In this document: piece after piece, positions 30,125 to 38,304 of the stretch
Numbering within the stretch: position 1 is the first letter of the stretch
Layout of the letters: the number at the start of each line of letters is the position of its first letter
DNA from: Ancylobacter dichloromethanicus
GTDB lineage: Bacteria; Pseudomonadota; Alphaproteobacteria; Rhizobiales; Xanthobacteraceae
Direction: 5' to 3'
DNA length: 64,000 nucleotides
NCBI RefSeq assembly: GCF_018390645.1
Contig: NZ_JAHBGC010000004.1
Location: 258,994 to 322,993, forward strand
The notes under the pieces: generated by a model
The model's database searches: none
What the model was told of the DNA's origin: nothing
Seen by the model: only the letters and a program-made list of their open reading frames with translations
Translations under genes and position numbers: made by a program

Positions 30125-30125
30125 C

Positions 30126-31001
30126 ATGCACGATGTCATCGTCGTCGGCGGCAGCTATGCCGGCATGGCCGCCGCGCTCCAGCTTCTGCGCGCCCGGCGC
30201 CGGGTGCTGGTCATCGATGCCGGGCAGCGCCGCAACCGCTTTTCCCATGCGGCGCACGGCTTTCTGGGGCAGGACGGGGTCGACCCGGGCGAGATCGCCC
30301 GCACCGCCCGCCGCCAGCTTGAGGCCTATCCGACGCTGCAATGGGTCGAGGGCACGGCGCAGGGCGCGGCCGGCGCGAAGGACGCGTTCTCCGTCGCCAC
30401 GGCGTCCGGTGTCCATCACGGCCGTCGGCTGCTGTTCGCGCTCGGCGTCAGCGACGAACTCCCCGCCATCGCCGGGCTGGCCGAGCGCTGGGGGCGCAGC
30501 GTGTTCCACTGCCCCTATTGCGATGGCTACGAACTGGAGCGCGGGCGCATCGGCGTGCTCGCCACCGGGCCGATGTCGGTGCATCAGGCGCGGATGGCGC
30601 ATGAGTGGGGCGCCGTCACCCTGTTCGCCAACGGCGCCTTCGTGCCGGACGGTGCGACCCGGGCCGAACTCGCGGCCCACGCCATCGCGCTGGAGGAAAC
30701 GCCGGTGGCGCGGCTGGAGGGGCGGGCGCGGGTGGTGCTGGCCGATGGCCGCCGGCTCGACTTCGCCGGCCTGTTCACGGCCCCGCGCAACCGGCCGGCG
30801 TCGCCGGTCGCGCAGGACCTTGGCTGCGCGCTGGCCGAATCCCCCTTCGGCACGCAGGTCCACACCGACGAGATGAAGGAAACCAGCGTTCCCGGCGCCT
30901 ATGCCTGCGGCGACGCCGCCCGCGCGCCGCATTCGGTCACCCTCGCCGTCGCCGATGGCGCCTGGGCCGGCATGCAGCTTCACCGCTCGCTGGTGTTCTG
31001 A
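30126..31001 (+). CDS. Thioredoxin reductase-like NAD(P)/FAD oxidoreductase
   Basis: 291 residues, a two-dinucleotide-domain flavoprotein resembling thioredoxin reductase. FAD motif VIVVGGSYAGMAAALQLL at residue 4, redox pair CPYC in VFHCPYCDGYELE (about residue 130), second FAD segment ETSVPGAYACGDAA. The NADPH domain is short and GxGxxA-poor. The start at 30126 is preferred since ggaaagga lies nine bases before it; an ATG at 30117 would sit on that site. Paired with an Rrf2 gene, a common thiol-stress arrangement. Physiological partner unknown. Confidence 0.82.
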   Translation: MHDVIVVGGSYAGMAAALQLLRARRRVLVIDAGQRRNRFSHAAHGFLGQDGVDPGEIARTARRQLEAYPTLQWVEGTAQGAAGAKDAFSVATASGVHHGRRLLFALGVSDELPAIAGLAERWGRSVFHCPYCDGYELERGRIGVLATGPMSVHQARMAHEWGAVTLFANGAFVPDGATRAELAAHAIALEETPVARLEGRARVVLADGRRLDFAGLFTAPRNRPASPVAQDLGCALAESPFGTQVHTDEMKETSVPGAYACGDAARAPHSVTLAVADGAWAGMQLHRSLVF

Positions 31002-31012
31002 ACGGTCGCACT

Positions 31013-31050
31013 AAAAAAACCCCGCCTCCGGCGTTCGTCCGGAGGCGGGG
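31013..31050 (-). terminator. Intrinsic terminator of dadA
   Basis: CCCCGCCTCCGG and CCGGAGGCGGGG form a perfect 12-bp stem with a 7-base loop. On the minus strand it is followed by seven T residues (the A run at 31013-31019), the form expected for a terminator of the gene ending at 31133. Confidence 0.92.
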
Positions 31051-31132
31051 CGGGGGCCGGAAGCGGCCGGCTCCCGAAAGACCCGGATCGGCACGCCGGC
31101 CCGGGGCGGGGTTCAAGGGCCCGGCGCGGGCC

Positions 31133-32428
31133 TCACTCCGCCGCCATGCGCAGCAGCGGGGCGGGGGCCTCCACCGGCATCGCGTCCGCCACCTTGGCGG
31201 CGATGATCTCGGCGGTGGCGCAGGAAAGCGTCCAGCCCAGATGCCCGTGGCCGGTGTTGTAGAACACGCCCGGCCGCCTGCCGGCGGCGACGCGCGGCAT
31301 CATGTCGGGCATCATCGGCCGCAGGCCCGCCCACGGCACCACCCGCGCGGTGTTCACGCCGGGGAACAGCTTGCGGGTCCAGTCAACCAGCGGGCGGATG
31401 CGGTCGGCGCGGATGTCGCGGTTCTCACCGTTGAACTCGGCGGTGCCGGCGACGCGGAAGCGGTCCTTGCCGAGGCGCGAGGTGACGATCTTGGTCTTGT
31501 CGTCGAGCAGGCTCACCCACGGCGCCGCGTTCTGGCTTTCCTCGTCGTCGAGCATCACCGTGATCGAGTAGCCCTTGACGGGGTAGATGTTCACCCGGTC
31601 GCCGAGGCCGGCGGCAATGGCGCGCGAGCCGATGCCGGCGCAGATCACCGCGCCATCGAAGGAAAGCGTCTCGGCGCGCGGGCGCGCGTCCTCGGCGTCG
31701 GGGGCGACGGTGAAGCTCACCTCGACCCCGGTGCCGCCTTCGCCGGTGCCGGTATGGGTCACCCGCTCCACGCTCGCCTCGTTGACGAAGCGCACGCAGT
31801 GGCGGCGGCACACTTCCGCCAGCCCATAAGTGAACTTGTGGATGTCGCCGGTGGAATCGGAGGGGGTGAAGAAGCCGCCATAGAACGACCCGCGTAGGGC
31901 CGGCTCGATGGCCCGGATTTCCTCCGGGGTCACCTCGCGGCGCTCCAGCCCGCCGCGCGCATAAAGGCCGGAGACCTTGCGCGCGTCGTCCTGGGCCTTC
32001 TTGTCGCGGTAGACGTGCAGGATGCCGCGGGTCTCGTGGTTGAAGTCGATGCCCTCGCGCCGGGCGATCTCGAACATGTGGTTGCGGGCCTGGATGGCGA
32101 GACGGGTGGTCTCGACCGTGTTGGCCTCGTAGTTCGGGATGTTGGCGAGGAACTCGGCCATCCACGAATATTTGTGCCAGGACGGCTTGGGGTTCATCAG
32201 CAGCGGGGCGTCCGGCGTGAACATCCACTTGATGCCCTTGAGCACGGTCGCCCAGGAGTTCCACACCTCGGCATTGGAGGCGGAAAGCTGCCCGCCATTG
32301 GCGAAGGAGGTTTCCATCGCGGCGTAGCGCTGGCGGTCGATGACGGTGACGTCATAGCCCTTCTGGCTGAGGGCATAGGCGGTGGTAACACCGGTGATAC
32401 CGGCGCCGATGACGGCGATGTGGCGCAT
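31133..32428 (-). CDS. dadA: D-amino acid dehydrogenase small subunit family (DadA)
   Basis: FAD-dependent amine dehydrogenase, 431 residues, oxidising D-amino acids (or possibly glycine/sarcosine-like substrates) to oxo acids, with electrons passed to the respiratory chain. FAD motif IAVIGAGITGVTTAYALSQKGY at residue 4; family segments FANGGQLSASNAEVW, SDSTGDIHKFTYGLAEVC and the C-terminal PGVFYNTGHGHLGWTLSCATAEIIA. A tandem glycine riboswitch lies in its leader and a strong terminator follows. The riboswitch makes a glycine-linked role likely. Confidence 0.9.
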   Translation of the reverse strand: MRHIAVIGAGITGVTTAYALSQKGYDVTVIDRQRYAAMETSFANGGQLSASNAEVWNSWATVLKGIKWMFTPDAPLLMNPKPSWHKYSWMAEFLANIPNYEANTVETTRLAIQARNHMFEIARREGIDFNHETRGILHVYRDKKAQDDARKVSGLYARGGLERREVTPEEIRAIEPALRGSFYGGFFTPSDSTGDIHKFTYGLAEVCRRHCVRFVNEASVERVTHTGTGEGGTGVEVSFTVAPDAEDARPRAETLSFDGAVICAGIGSRAIAAGLGDRVNIYPVKGYSITVMLDDEESQNAAPWVSLLDDKTKIVTSRLGKDRFRVAGTAEFNGENRDIRADRIRPLVDWTRKLFPGVNTARVVPWAGLRPMMPDMMPRVAAGRRPGVFYNTGHGHLGWTLSCATAEIIAAKVADAMPVEAPAPLLRMAAE

Positions 32429-32492
32429 GGGAGGCTCCCGCGCTTGAGGACGACATGGCCCTGACGCGCGGTGCCCCGCTTGGCGTCCGGCC

Positions 32493-32719
32493 GACTGTCC
32501 CCAATCTGTCGCGGTACCTGAGAGCTCGCCCCGAGACAGACGGCGGCGCCGTCAAACCATCCCGGGCTTCCCCTTCGGTGGACGTCCTACCCCGGAAACG
32601 ACCGGCGCGACGCCTCTCTCCAGATTGTCCTGATCATGCGGTCCGTGGTGCCTGAGAGTTTCCTGGGGGGTTGCTCCGTCGGCGCCGACACCTGTCCGGG
32701 AGGACTGTCGATCTCTCCC
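32493..32719 (-). ncRNA. Tandem glycine riboswitch in the dadA leader
   Basis: Read on the minus strand, two consecutive aptamers are visible. The first starts GGGAGAGA (32719 downward) and carries the conserved GCCGACGGAGCAACC and AAACTCTCAGGCA segments. The second follows GGAGAGAGGCG and has CACCGAAGGGGAAGC and GAGCTCTCAGGTACC. The order, spacing and conserved ctctcagg boxes match the two-aptamer glycine riboswitch. The 65-nt stretch to the dadA ATG has no clear terminator; GGGAGCCTCCC next to the start codon could hide the ribosome-binding site, so translational control is possible. Confidence 0.9.
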
Positions 32720-32917
32720 GCATGACCATTAGCAGACGGCTATATGCATCGCACAAAAGCATGCCTCATTCAAGGGCAGCCAGGCCCGCTCGCGCGGTGT
32801 TGAGCCTGCGACCTTGGGAGGGGGAGGGGGCGGCGGCCCGCCGCCGGTCGCTGCGCCGTGCAGTTGGCATCAGCAGCTTGATGAGGCAGCAGCGCCGGCA
32901 GTTGGCGGCGTGGCGGT
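32720..32917. other. Gap between dadA leader and nadC
   Basis: About 200 bp without a gene. It should contain the dadA promoter (minus strand catatagc near 32741-32750) and the end of the nadABC transcript. A ggcggcccgccgcc hairpin lies near 32831. No further signal is seen. Confidence 0.4.
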
Positions 32918-33775
32918 CTACGCCCCCGCCGCGTCGAGCCCGAGGTCGAGGATCGGCGCGGAATGGGTGATCCAGCCGACCGAGATCAGGTCCACCCCGC
33001 TGGCGGCGATCGGGCCCACCGTCTCGCGCGAGACCCGGCCGGAGGCTTCCGTGAGCGCCCGCCCGCCGACCAGCGCCACCGCTTCCGCCAGCATCGCCGG
33101 CGTCATGTTGTCCAGCAGCACGGCGTCGACCCCTTCCGCCATCGCGGCGTCGAGCTGGGCCAGCGTGTCGACCTCGACCTCGATCTTGACCATATGGCCG
33201 GCATGGGTTTTCGCGGCACGGATCGCCGCCACCACGCCCCCCGCCACCGCGATGTGGTTGTCCTTGATCAGCACCGCGTCGTCGAGCCCGAAGCGGTGGT
33301 TGGAGCCGCCGCCGGCGCGCACCGCGTGCTTCTCCAGTGCCCGCAGGCCCGGCGTGGTCTTGCGGGTACACACGATCCGCGCCTTGCCGTGCTCGCGGGC
33401 GATGGCGACCAGCCCGGACGTGGCAGTGGCGATGCCGGACATGCGGCAGGCGACGTTCAGCGCCACCCGCTCGGCGGTGAGGATGGCGCGGGCCGAGCCG
33501 GAAAGCCGCAGCGCCACGTCGCCGGGCGCCACCGCGCTCCCATCGCCGCGCTCGATGCTGACCTCAAGACCTTGATCTATAAGCTCAAAGGCGATCACCG
33601 CCGCGTCGATGCCGGCGATCACGCCGTGCTGGCGCGAGGCGATCACCGCCTCGAAGCGGGCCTCGGCGGGGATGCAGGAATCGGTCGTCACGTCGCCGGC
33701 GCGGCCGAGATCCTCCAGCAGCGCGGCGCGGATCACCGGCTCGACCAGCAGGCGGGGGAGGGGGGGGAGGGTCAT
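32918..33775 (-). CDS. nadC: Nicotinate-nucleotide pyrophosphorylase (carboxylating)
   Basis: Quinolinate phosphoribosyltransferase, 285 residues, forming nicotinate mononucleotide from quinolinate and PRPP. Landmarks are EDLGRAGDVTTDS, LNVACRMSGIAT, TRKTTPGLRALEKHAVRAGGG, the IKDNHI loop, VEVDTLAQL and VLLDNM. Start at 33775 (MTLPPLPR) is the ATG; a TTG six bases upstream is also in frame. Last gene of nadABC, separated from nadB by a hairpin repeat pair. Confidence 0.95.
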   Translation of the reverse strand: MTLPPLPRLLVEPVIRAALLEDLGRAGDVTTDSCIPAEARFEAVIASRQHGVIAGIDAAVIAFELIDQGLEVSIERGDGSAVAPGDVALRLSGSARAILTAERVALNVACRMSGIATATSGLVAIAREHGKARIVCTRKTTPGLRALEKHAVRAGGGSNHRFGLDDAVLIKDNHIAVAGGVVAAIRAAKTHAGHMVKIEVEVDTLAQLDAAMAEGVDAVLLDNMTPAMLAEAVALVGGRALTEASGRVSRETVGPIAASGVDLISVGWITHSAPILDLGLDAAGA

Positions 33776-33800
33776 GGTCAACTCATTCGGTTGGGGGCGG

Positions 33801-33912
33801 CGTCATCCTGAGGTGCGAGCGGAGCGAGCCTCGAAGGATGGTGATCCACAGGATGGTGGTTCCTGCGTGCCATCCTTCGAGGCCCGGCGCTGCCGGGCGC
33901 CTCAGGATGACG
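33801..33912. repeat. Paired inverted intergenic hairpin repeat, copy 7
   Basis: Forward unit at 33801-33840 and inverted unit at 33870-33912, inside the nadB-nadC gap and thus within the probable operon mRNA. Confidence 0.85.
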
Positions 33913-33944
33913 TGGCTCGGGCGATGAGGGGAAGTGTGTCGTCT

Positions 33945-35486
33945 TCACGCCACCTGCCGGGTCTCGACCGCCTGGGCGGCCTGCGGGTCGGCGAGCCTTG
34001 TCTCGGAATGGCGGGCGATTGCCGCCGGCACGGGATGGTCGGCACGGAAATGCCCGCCCCGGCTCTCACCGCGCCGCAGCGCCGCTTCCGTGATCGCAAG
34101 CGCCACCAGCGAGAGATCGTCGCCGTCGCGGTCGGCGAGCGCGCCGAGGCGTTTCGCGGCGGCCTCCAGCCCTTCCGCCTCGCGCACCACGCCGACCTGC
34201 CGGTCCATCAGCGCGCGGATTTCCGCGCGGGCGGGCGAACGCGGGCGTGGGGGTGAGGGTGCGCGCGCCACGCCCGGCGATGCCTCCTCGCCGGCAATGT
34301 CGGCCGCAATCCATTCGGCATAGGCCAGCGCTTCCAGCAGCGAATTGCTGGCGAGCCGGTTGGCGCCGTGCAGCCCGGTGGAGGCGACCTCGCCGCAGGC
34401 CCACAGCCCCGGCACGCTGGAGCGCCCGGCGCCATCCACTTTGATGCCACCCATATGGTAATGCGCCGCCGGCCGCACCGGGATCGGCGCGCGCGCCGGG
34501 TCCAGCCCGTTGGCGCGGCACAGCGCGACGACGCCGGGAAAGCGCGTCTCGATATCCTTCATCCGCGCGTCCAGCACCACATCCTGGCCGGCGGCGATCT
34601 CGGCGAAGATGGCGCGGGCGACCACGTCGCGCGGCGCCAGTTCGCGGCCCGGCACGTCCTCCATGAAGCGCTCGCCGCGGGCATTGAACAGCCGGGCGCC
34701 TTCCCCGCGCAGCGCCTCGGTGGCAAGCGGCATTGGCGCAGGGCCGCCAGAGGCGGCCCGTTCGGGGTCTCCGCCCACCGCCATGGCGGTGGGGTGGAAC
34801 TGCACGAACTCCAGGTCGCGCAGCACCGCCCCCGCCCGCGCGGCGAGGGCAAGGCCGGAGCCGACGGCGCCGAGCGGGTTGGTGGTGGCGCCATAGAGCC
34901 CGCCGAGCCCGCCGGTGGCGACCACCACGGCGCGGGCGGCCAGTGTTACCGCCCGTCCCTCACGGTCGCGCACGGCGACGCCGGCGGTGCGGCCGTGCGC
35001 ATCGGCCAGCAATTCGCCCGCCCGCCAGCCTTCCATTACATGGATCGCGGGGCAGGCACGCACCGCCTGCGTCAGCGTCTCCAGCACCACCCGGCCGGTG
35101 CCGTCGCCGGCGGCATGGACGATGCGCCGGCGCGCATGCGCCGCCTCCAGCCCCAAAGCGAGGCTGCCATTGGGGTTGCGATCGAAAGGGGTGCCGAGCC
35201 CGACCAGCCAGTCGATCGCGGCCGGCGCCGCCCCCGCCACCCGTCGCGCCACCAAGGGCTGCGAGAGCCCGGCGCCGGCGGTCAGCGTGTCGATGGCGTG
35301 CAGGTCCGGCCGGTCGTCGGCACCGAGCGCGGCGGCGATGCCGCCCTGCGCCCAGCCGGTGGCGGCTTCGACGCCCAGCGGCGCGGCGACCACCAGCGTC
35401 ACCGGGAGCGGGGCCAGCCGCAGCGCGGTGGCGAGGCCGGCGACCCCGCCGCCGACCACGACGACGGTCTCAGGCGAATGGTTCAC
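33945..35486 (-). CDS. nadB: L-aspartate oxidase
   Basis: FAD enzyme making iminoaspartate from aspartate, first step of de novo NAD synthesis; 513 residues. Landmarks are VVVVGGGVAGLATALRLA, GWAQGGIAAALG, the His/Arg region HAAGDGTGR, LEFVQFHPTAM, ARDVVARAIF-type segment and AAHYHMGGIKVD, then GLHGANRLASNSLLEAL. Follows nadA by 24 bp. Confidence 0.95.
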   Translation of the reverse strand: MNHSPETVVVVGGGVAGLATALRLAPLPVTLVVAAPLGVEAATGWAQGGIAAALGADDRPDLHAIDTLTAGAGLSQPLVARRVAGAAPAAIDWLVGLGTPFDRNPNGSLALGLEAAHARRRIVHAAGDGTGRVVLETLTQAVRACPAIHVMEGWRAGELLADAHGRTAGVAVRDREGRAVTLAARAVVVATGGLGGLYGATTNPLGAVGSGLALAARAGAVLRDLEFVQFHPTAMAVGGDPERAASGGPAPMPLATEALRGEGARLFNARGERFMEDVPGRELAPRDVVARAIFAEIAAGQDVVLDARMKDIETRFPGVVALCRANGLDPARAPIPVRPAAHYHMGGIKVDGAGRSSVPGLWACGEVASTGLHGANRLASNSLLEALAYAEWIAADIAGEEASPGVARAPSPPRPRSPARAEIRALMDRQVGVVREAEGLEAAAKRLGALADRDGDDLSLVALAITEAALRRGESRGGHFRADHPVPAAIARHSETRLADPQAAQAVETRQVA

Positions 35487-35510
35487 GAGGGTGACCCTTG
35501 CAGTGCGCGT

Positions 35511-36587
35511 TCAGCGGATCGCGAGCATGCGCTCGACGGCGAGGCGCGCCCGGCCGGCGGTGGCGGGGTCGATCTCCACCTGCGTGGTCATCGTCTCCAG
35601 CGCCCGGCGGATGTTCGGCAGGGTGATGCGGCGCATATGCGGGCAGAGGTTGCACGGGCGCACGAACTCGATGTCAGGGTGGTTCACCGCCACATTGTCG
35701 GCCATCGAGCATTCGGTGATCAGCACCACCCGCGCCGGCTTCTCGTCGCGCACATAGTCGGCCATGCCGGCGGTGGAGCCGGCGTAATCGGCCTCCGCCA
35801 CCACCTCGGGCGGGCATTCGGGATGCGCCAGCACCACCACGCCGGGATGGTTCTCGCGCAGGTCGCGAATATCCTGCGGGGTGAAGCGCTCATGCACCTC
35901 GCAATGGCCCTTCCAGGCGATCAGCTCCAGCTCGGGCACCTGCTTCTGCACATTCTGCGCGAGAAACTCGTCGGGCAGCATGAGGATGCGGGTCACCCCC
36001 CATTCCTTCGCCACCGCCCGCACCACCTTCACCGCATTGCCGGAGGTGCAGCAATAATCGCTCTCGGCCTTCACCTCGGCCGAGGTGTTGACATAGGTGA
36101 CCACGGGCACGCCGGGGTAGCGCTGCTTGAGTAGGCGGATATCGGCGGCGGTGATGCTGTCGGCGAGCGAGCAGCCCGCGCCCATGTCCGGCATCAGCAC
36201 GGTCTTGGAAGGGTTCAGCAGCTTGGCGGTCTCGGCCATGAAATGGACGCCGGCCATGACGATGACATCGGCATCCACCGTCACCGCCTCGCGGGCGAGG
36301 GCGAGCGAATCCCCGACGATGTCGGCCACCGTGTTGAAGATTTCCGGCGCCTGGTAGTTGTGGCCGAGCACCACGGCGTTGCGTTCGCGCTTCAGCGTCT
36401 CGATCGCCTCGACCTCGCGGGCGATCAGCGGCCATTCCGCCGGGGTGATGTGCTTGGCCACGCGGGCATACAGATGCGGCAGCGCGGGGGCGATGGCCGG
36501 CGCGGCGGGCGGCGCGAGCGGCGCGAAGGCGTCGTTGCTGCGTTCGGCGCGGGCGGCGAAGCGGTCGGCTAGATGGGCGTCCAGCAT
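35511..36587 (-). CDS. nadA: Quinolinate synthase A
   Basis: 4Fe-4S enzyme condensing iminoaspartate and dihydroxyacetone phosphate to quinolinate; 358 residues. Three cluster cysteines are visible in MGAGCSLADS, AHPECPPEV and RPCNLCPHM, with NYQAPEI and GVHFMAETAK active-site segments. Start at 36587 is set by ggagg seven bases upstream; the in-frame ATG at 36599 would contain that site. First gene of nadABC with two NadQ-like boxes upstream. Confidence 0.95.
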   Translation of the reverse strand: MLDAHLADRFAARAERSNDAFAPLAPPAAPAIAPALPHLYARVAKHITPAEWPLIAREVEAIETLKRERNAVVLGHNYQAPEIFNTVADIVGDSLALAREAVTVDADVIVMAGVHFMAETAKLLNPSKTVLMPDMGAGCSLADSITAADIRLLKQRYPGVPVVTYVNTSAEVKAESDYCCTSGNAVKVVRAVAKEWGVTRILMLPDEFLAQNVQKQVPELELIAWKGHCEVHERFTPQDIRDLRENHPGVVVLAHPECPPEVVAEADYAGSTAGMADYVRDEKPARVVLITECSMADNVAVNHPDIEFVRPCNLCPHMRRITLPNIRRALETMTTQVEIDPATAGRARLAVERMLAIR

Positions 36588-36610
36588 CGCATCCTCCATT
36601 ATGCTCGTTA

Positions 36611-36623
36611 TGAGTATAACTCA
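36611..36623. promoter_or_regulatory. Candidate NadQ operator, site 1
   Basis: TGAGTATAACTCA, TGAGT and ACTCA arms around ATA, preceded by CGTTA. It lies 24 bp before the nadA start. Confidence 0.55.
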
Positions 36624-36675
36624 GGCCAAAGAATACCGGGCATCTCGGCCCGGCGATTGGTCGTTATGCTAGGAC

Positions 36676-36687
36676 TGAGTATAAGTC
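36676..36687. promoter_or_regulatory. Candidate NadQ operator, site 2
   Basis: TGAGTATAAGTC, the same word as site 1 with one change, 65 bp further upstream; a CGTTATG word also precedes both. A pair of like boxes in front of nadA with a NadQ gene nearby suggests repression of nadABC when NAD precursors or ATP signal sufficiency. The binding match is not verified. Confidence 0.5.
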
Positions 36688-36745
36688 GGTGTCAACAGTT
36701 CGTCACAAATCGGGCGATAAGGCTTTCGCATCGGTGAGGTGATGC

Positions 36746-37174
36746 ATGACGCTCGATATCGGACCCGCCCGCGCGTCGGATGAGCGCGCGGTGGTCGCTC
36801 TCTGGCAGGCGTGCGGGCTCACGGTTCCCTATAACGACCCGGCGACGGATTTCCGCTTCGCGTGCGGTGGCGCGAATTCGGACGTGCTGGTGGCCCGCGT
36901 TGAGGGCGGCCGCGTCTGCGCCTCCGCGATGGTCGGCCATGATGGGCACCGGGGCTGGATCTACTATGTCGCCGTCGACCCGACGCTCCAGCGCCAGGGC
37001 GTCGGCGTGGAGATCGTAAGCGCGGCGGAGACCTGGCTCAAGGCGCGCGACGTGCCGAAGGTGCAGCTATTGGTGCGCGAAACCAACACCGCCGTCGTCG
37101 CCTTCTATGAGAGGCTCGGCTTCGAGGTCGCCCCGCGCGTGGTCATGTCGAAATGGATCGACGGGCGGGAATAG
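36746..37174 (+). CDS. GNAT-family N-acetyltransferase (YpeA-like)
   Basis: 142 residues. The acetyl-CoA loop is QRQGVGVEIVSAAE (about residues 85-98) after WIYYVAVDP, then ETNTAVVAFYERLGFE near residue 118, the usual GNAT order. Substrate unknown; relatives acetylate protein N-termini or small amines. It is divergent from nadA and ends 3 bp from the nadQ end. Confidence 0.85.
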   Translation: MTLDIGPARASDERAVVALWQACGLTVPYNDPATDFRFACGGANSDVLVARVEGGRVCASAMVGHDGHRGWIYYVAVDPTLQRQGVGVEIVSAAETWLKARDVPKVQLLVRETNTAVVAFYERLGFEVAPRVVMSKWIDGRE

Positions 37175-37177
37175 CCC

Positions 37178-38233
37178 TCACCGCCGCCCGAAGCCGCCGG
37201 TCAGCCGCACGCCGGGGGCGGGGCGCTCCAGCAGCACCTCGCGGCGGAAGCGCACCAGCCGGGCGGGCCGGCCGCCGGTCTCGCTGGTGGTCTCGCCGGT
37301 TTCCTCGACCAGGCGCTGCTGCTCCACCAGCCGGCGGAAATTCTGCTTGTGCAGCCGCGAGCCGGAGAGCGCCTCCACTGCCTGCTGCAACTGGCCGAGC
37401 GAGAAGGAGGGCGGCATCAGCTCGAACACCACGGGGCGGTATTTGATCTTGCCGCGCAGCCGGGCGATGGCGAGCGCCAGCATGCGGCGATGGTCCTCGC
37501 GCATCTCGGTGCCCGAGGGCACGAGCGCGACGCGGTCCGAGCCGCGCTCGCGCAGCGCCTCGCCCACCAGCCCGGCCTCATAGAGCAGTTCGTAGCGCTC
37601 CAGCACCCGCTCTTCGTTCCATCCCGCCTCGTTCCAGCCGGACTCGCCGCCGCCGCCGGCGCCGCCGAAGCACAGGGCGATGCGCTCGGCCCGCATGTCG
37701 CTGATGCGCCCATGGGCGGCGCCCGCCGCCCAGGCGCGCAGCCCGGGTTCCAGGCTGTCGAGCACGCAGGGGCGCCCCTCGCGCCAGTCCTCCCAGGGGA
37801 AGTAGCGGTACCAGCTCTGCCAGGCGGCATCGGCGTCGCCGGCCGGCCGGGCCTCGCGCACCAGGGCGAGATAGGCCAGAGAGAGGGCGCGGGTGCCGTC
37901 CTCGCCGCGGTCGCGGTCGCCGAAGGTGTAGAGCTGCTCGACATAGCCGAGTTCCTGCAGCGTCTGCCGCTCCACCCAGCTCCGCAGGCCCACTTCCAGC
38001 GTGCGGTGGCCGCGCTCCAGCGGGCCGGAGGGCAGCGAATCGCGGCCATCGCCATGGCGCAGCGTCAGCACCTTGGGATCGTCGCCGGTGACCGCGACGA
38101 TGACCGCCGACAGGCCGATGGCCAGCGCCGGCTCCGGCATGTGGGAACCCGGGGCGGTCACGGTCTGTTGGGGCGGCGTGGGCGGCATCGGGTTCCGGGC
38201 GGTGGCGGCGCGTTCTGGCGCGAAGAATAGCAT
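37178..38233 (-). CDS. nadQ: NadQ-type regulator of NAD biosynthesis
   Basis: 351 residues with a degenerate Nudix-like N-terminal domain (LAIGLSAVIVAVTGDDPKVLTLRHG; the Nudix-box position reads RSWVERQTLQELGY and lacks the catalytic glutamates) and a C-terminal winged helix (SFSLGQLQQAVEALSGSRLHKQNFRRLVEQQ, in parts). This layout is that of NadQ, the alphaproteobacterial regulator of nadABC. It sits two genes from nadA, with like boxes before nadA. The start is uncertain: ATG codons at 38233, 38188 and 38140 are possible and none has a strong ribosome site. Confidence 0.8.
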   Translation of the reverse strand: MLFFAPERAATARNPMPPTPPQQTVTAPGSHMPEPALAIGLSAVIVAVTGDDPKVLTLRHGDGRDSLPSGPLERGHRTLEVGLRSWVERQTLQELGYVEQLYTFGDRDRGEDGTRALSLAYLALVREARPAGDADAAWQSWYRYFPWEDWREGRPCVLDSLEPGLRAWAAGAAHGRISDMRAERIALCFGGAGGGGESGWNEAGWNEERVLERYELLYEAGLVGEALRERGSDRVALVPSGTEMREDHRRMLALAIARLRGKIKYRPVVFELMPPSFSLGQLQQAVEALSGSRLHKQNFRRLVEQQRLVEETGETTSETGGRPARLVRFRREVLLERPAPGVRLTGGFGRR

Positions 38234-38304
38234 GGACGCCGCGTCGCCGCTTGCGTCGGCCACGCGGGAGTGGCACTCCGGCGAAGGATCAATGGAGGCG
38301 CGCG

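Noticed and set aside
33775-33781. TTG start for nadC
   Set aside because: The ATG at 33775 is six bases downstream, better matched to the family N-terminus and just as well placed after the gap.
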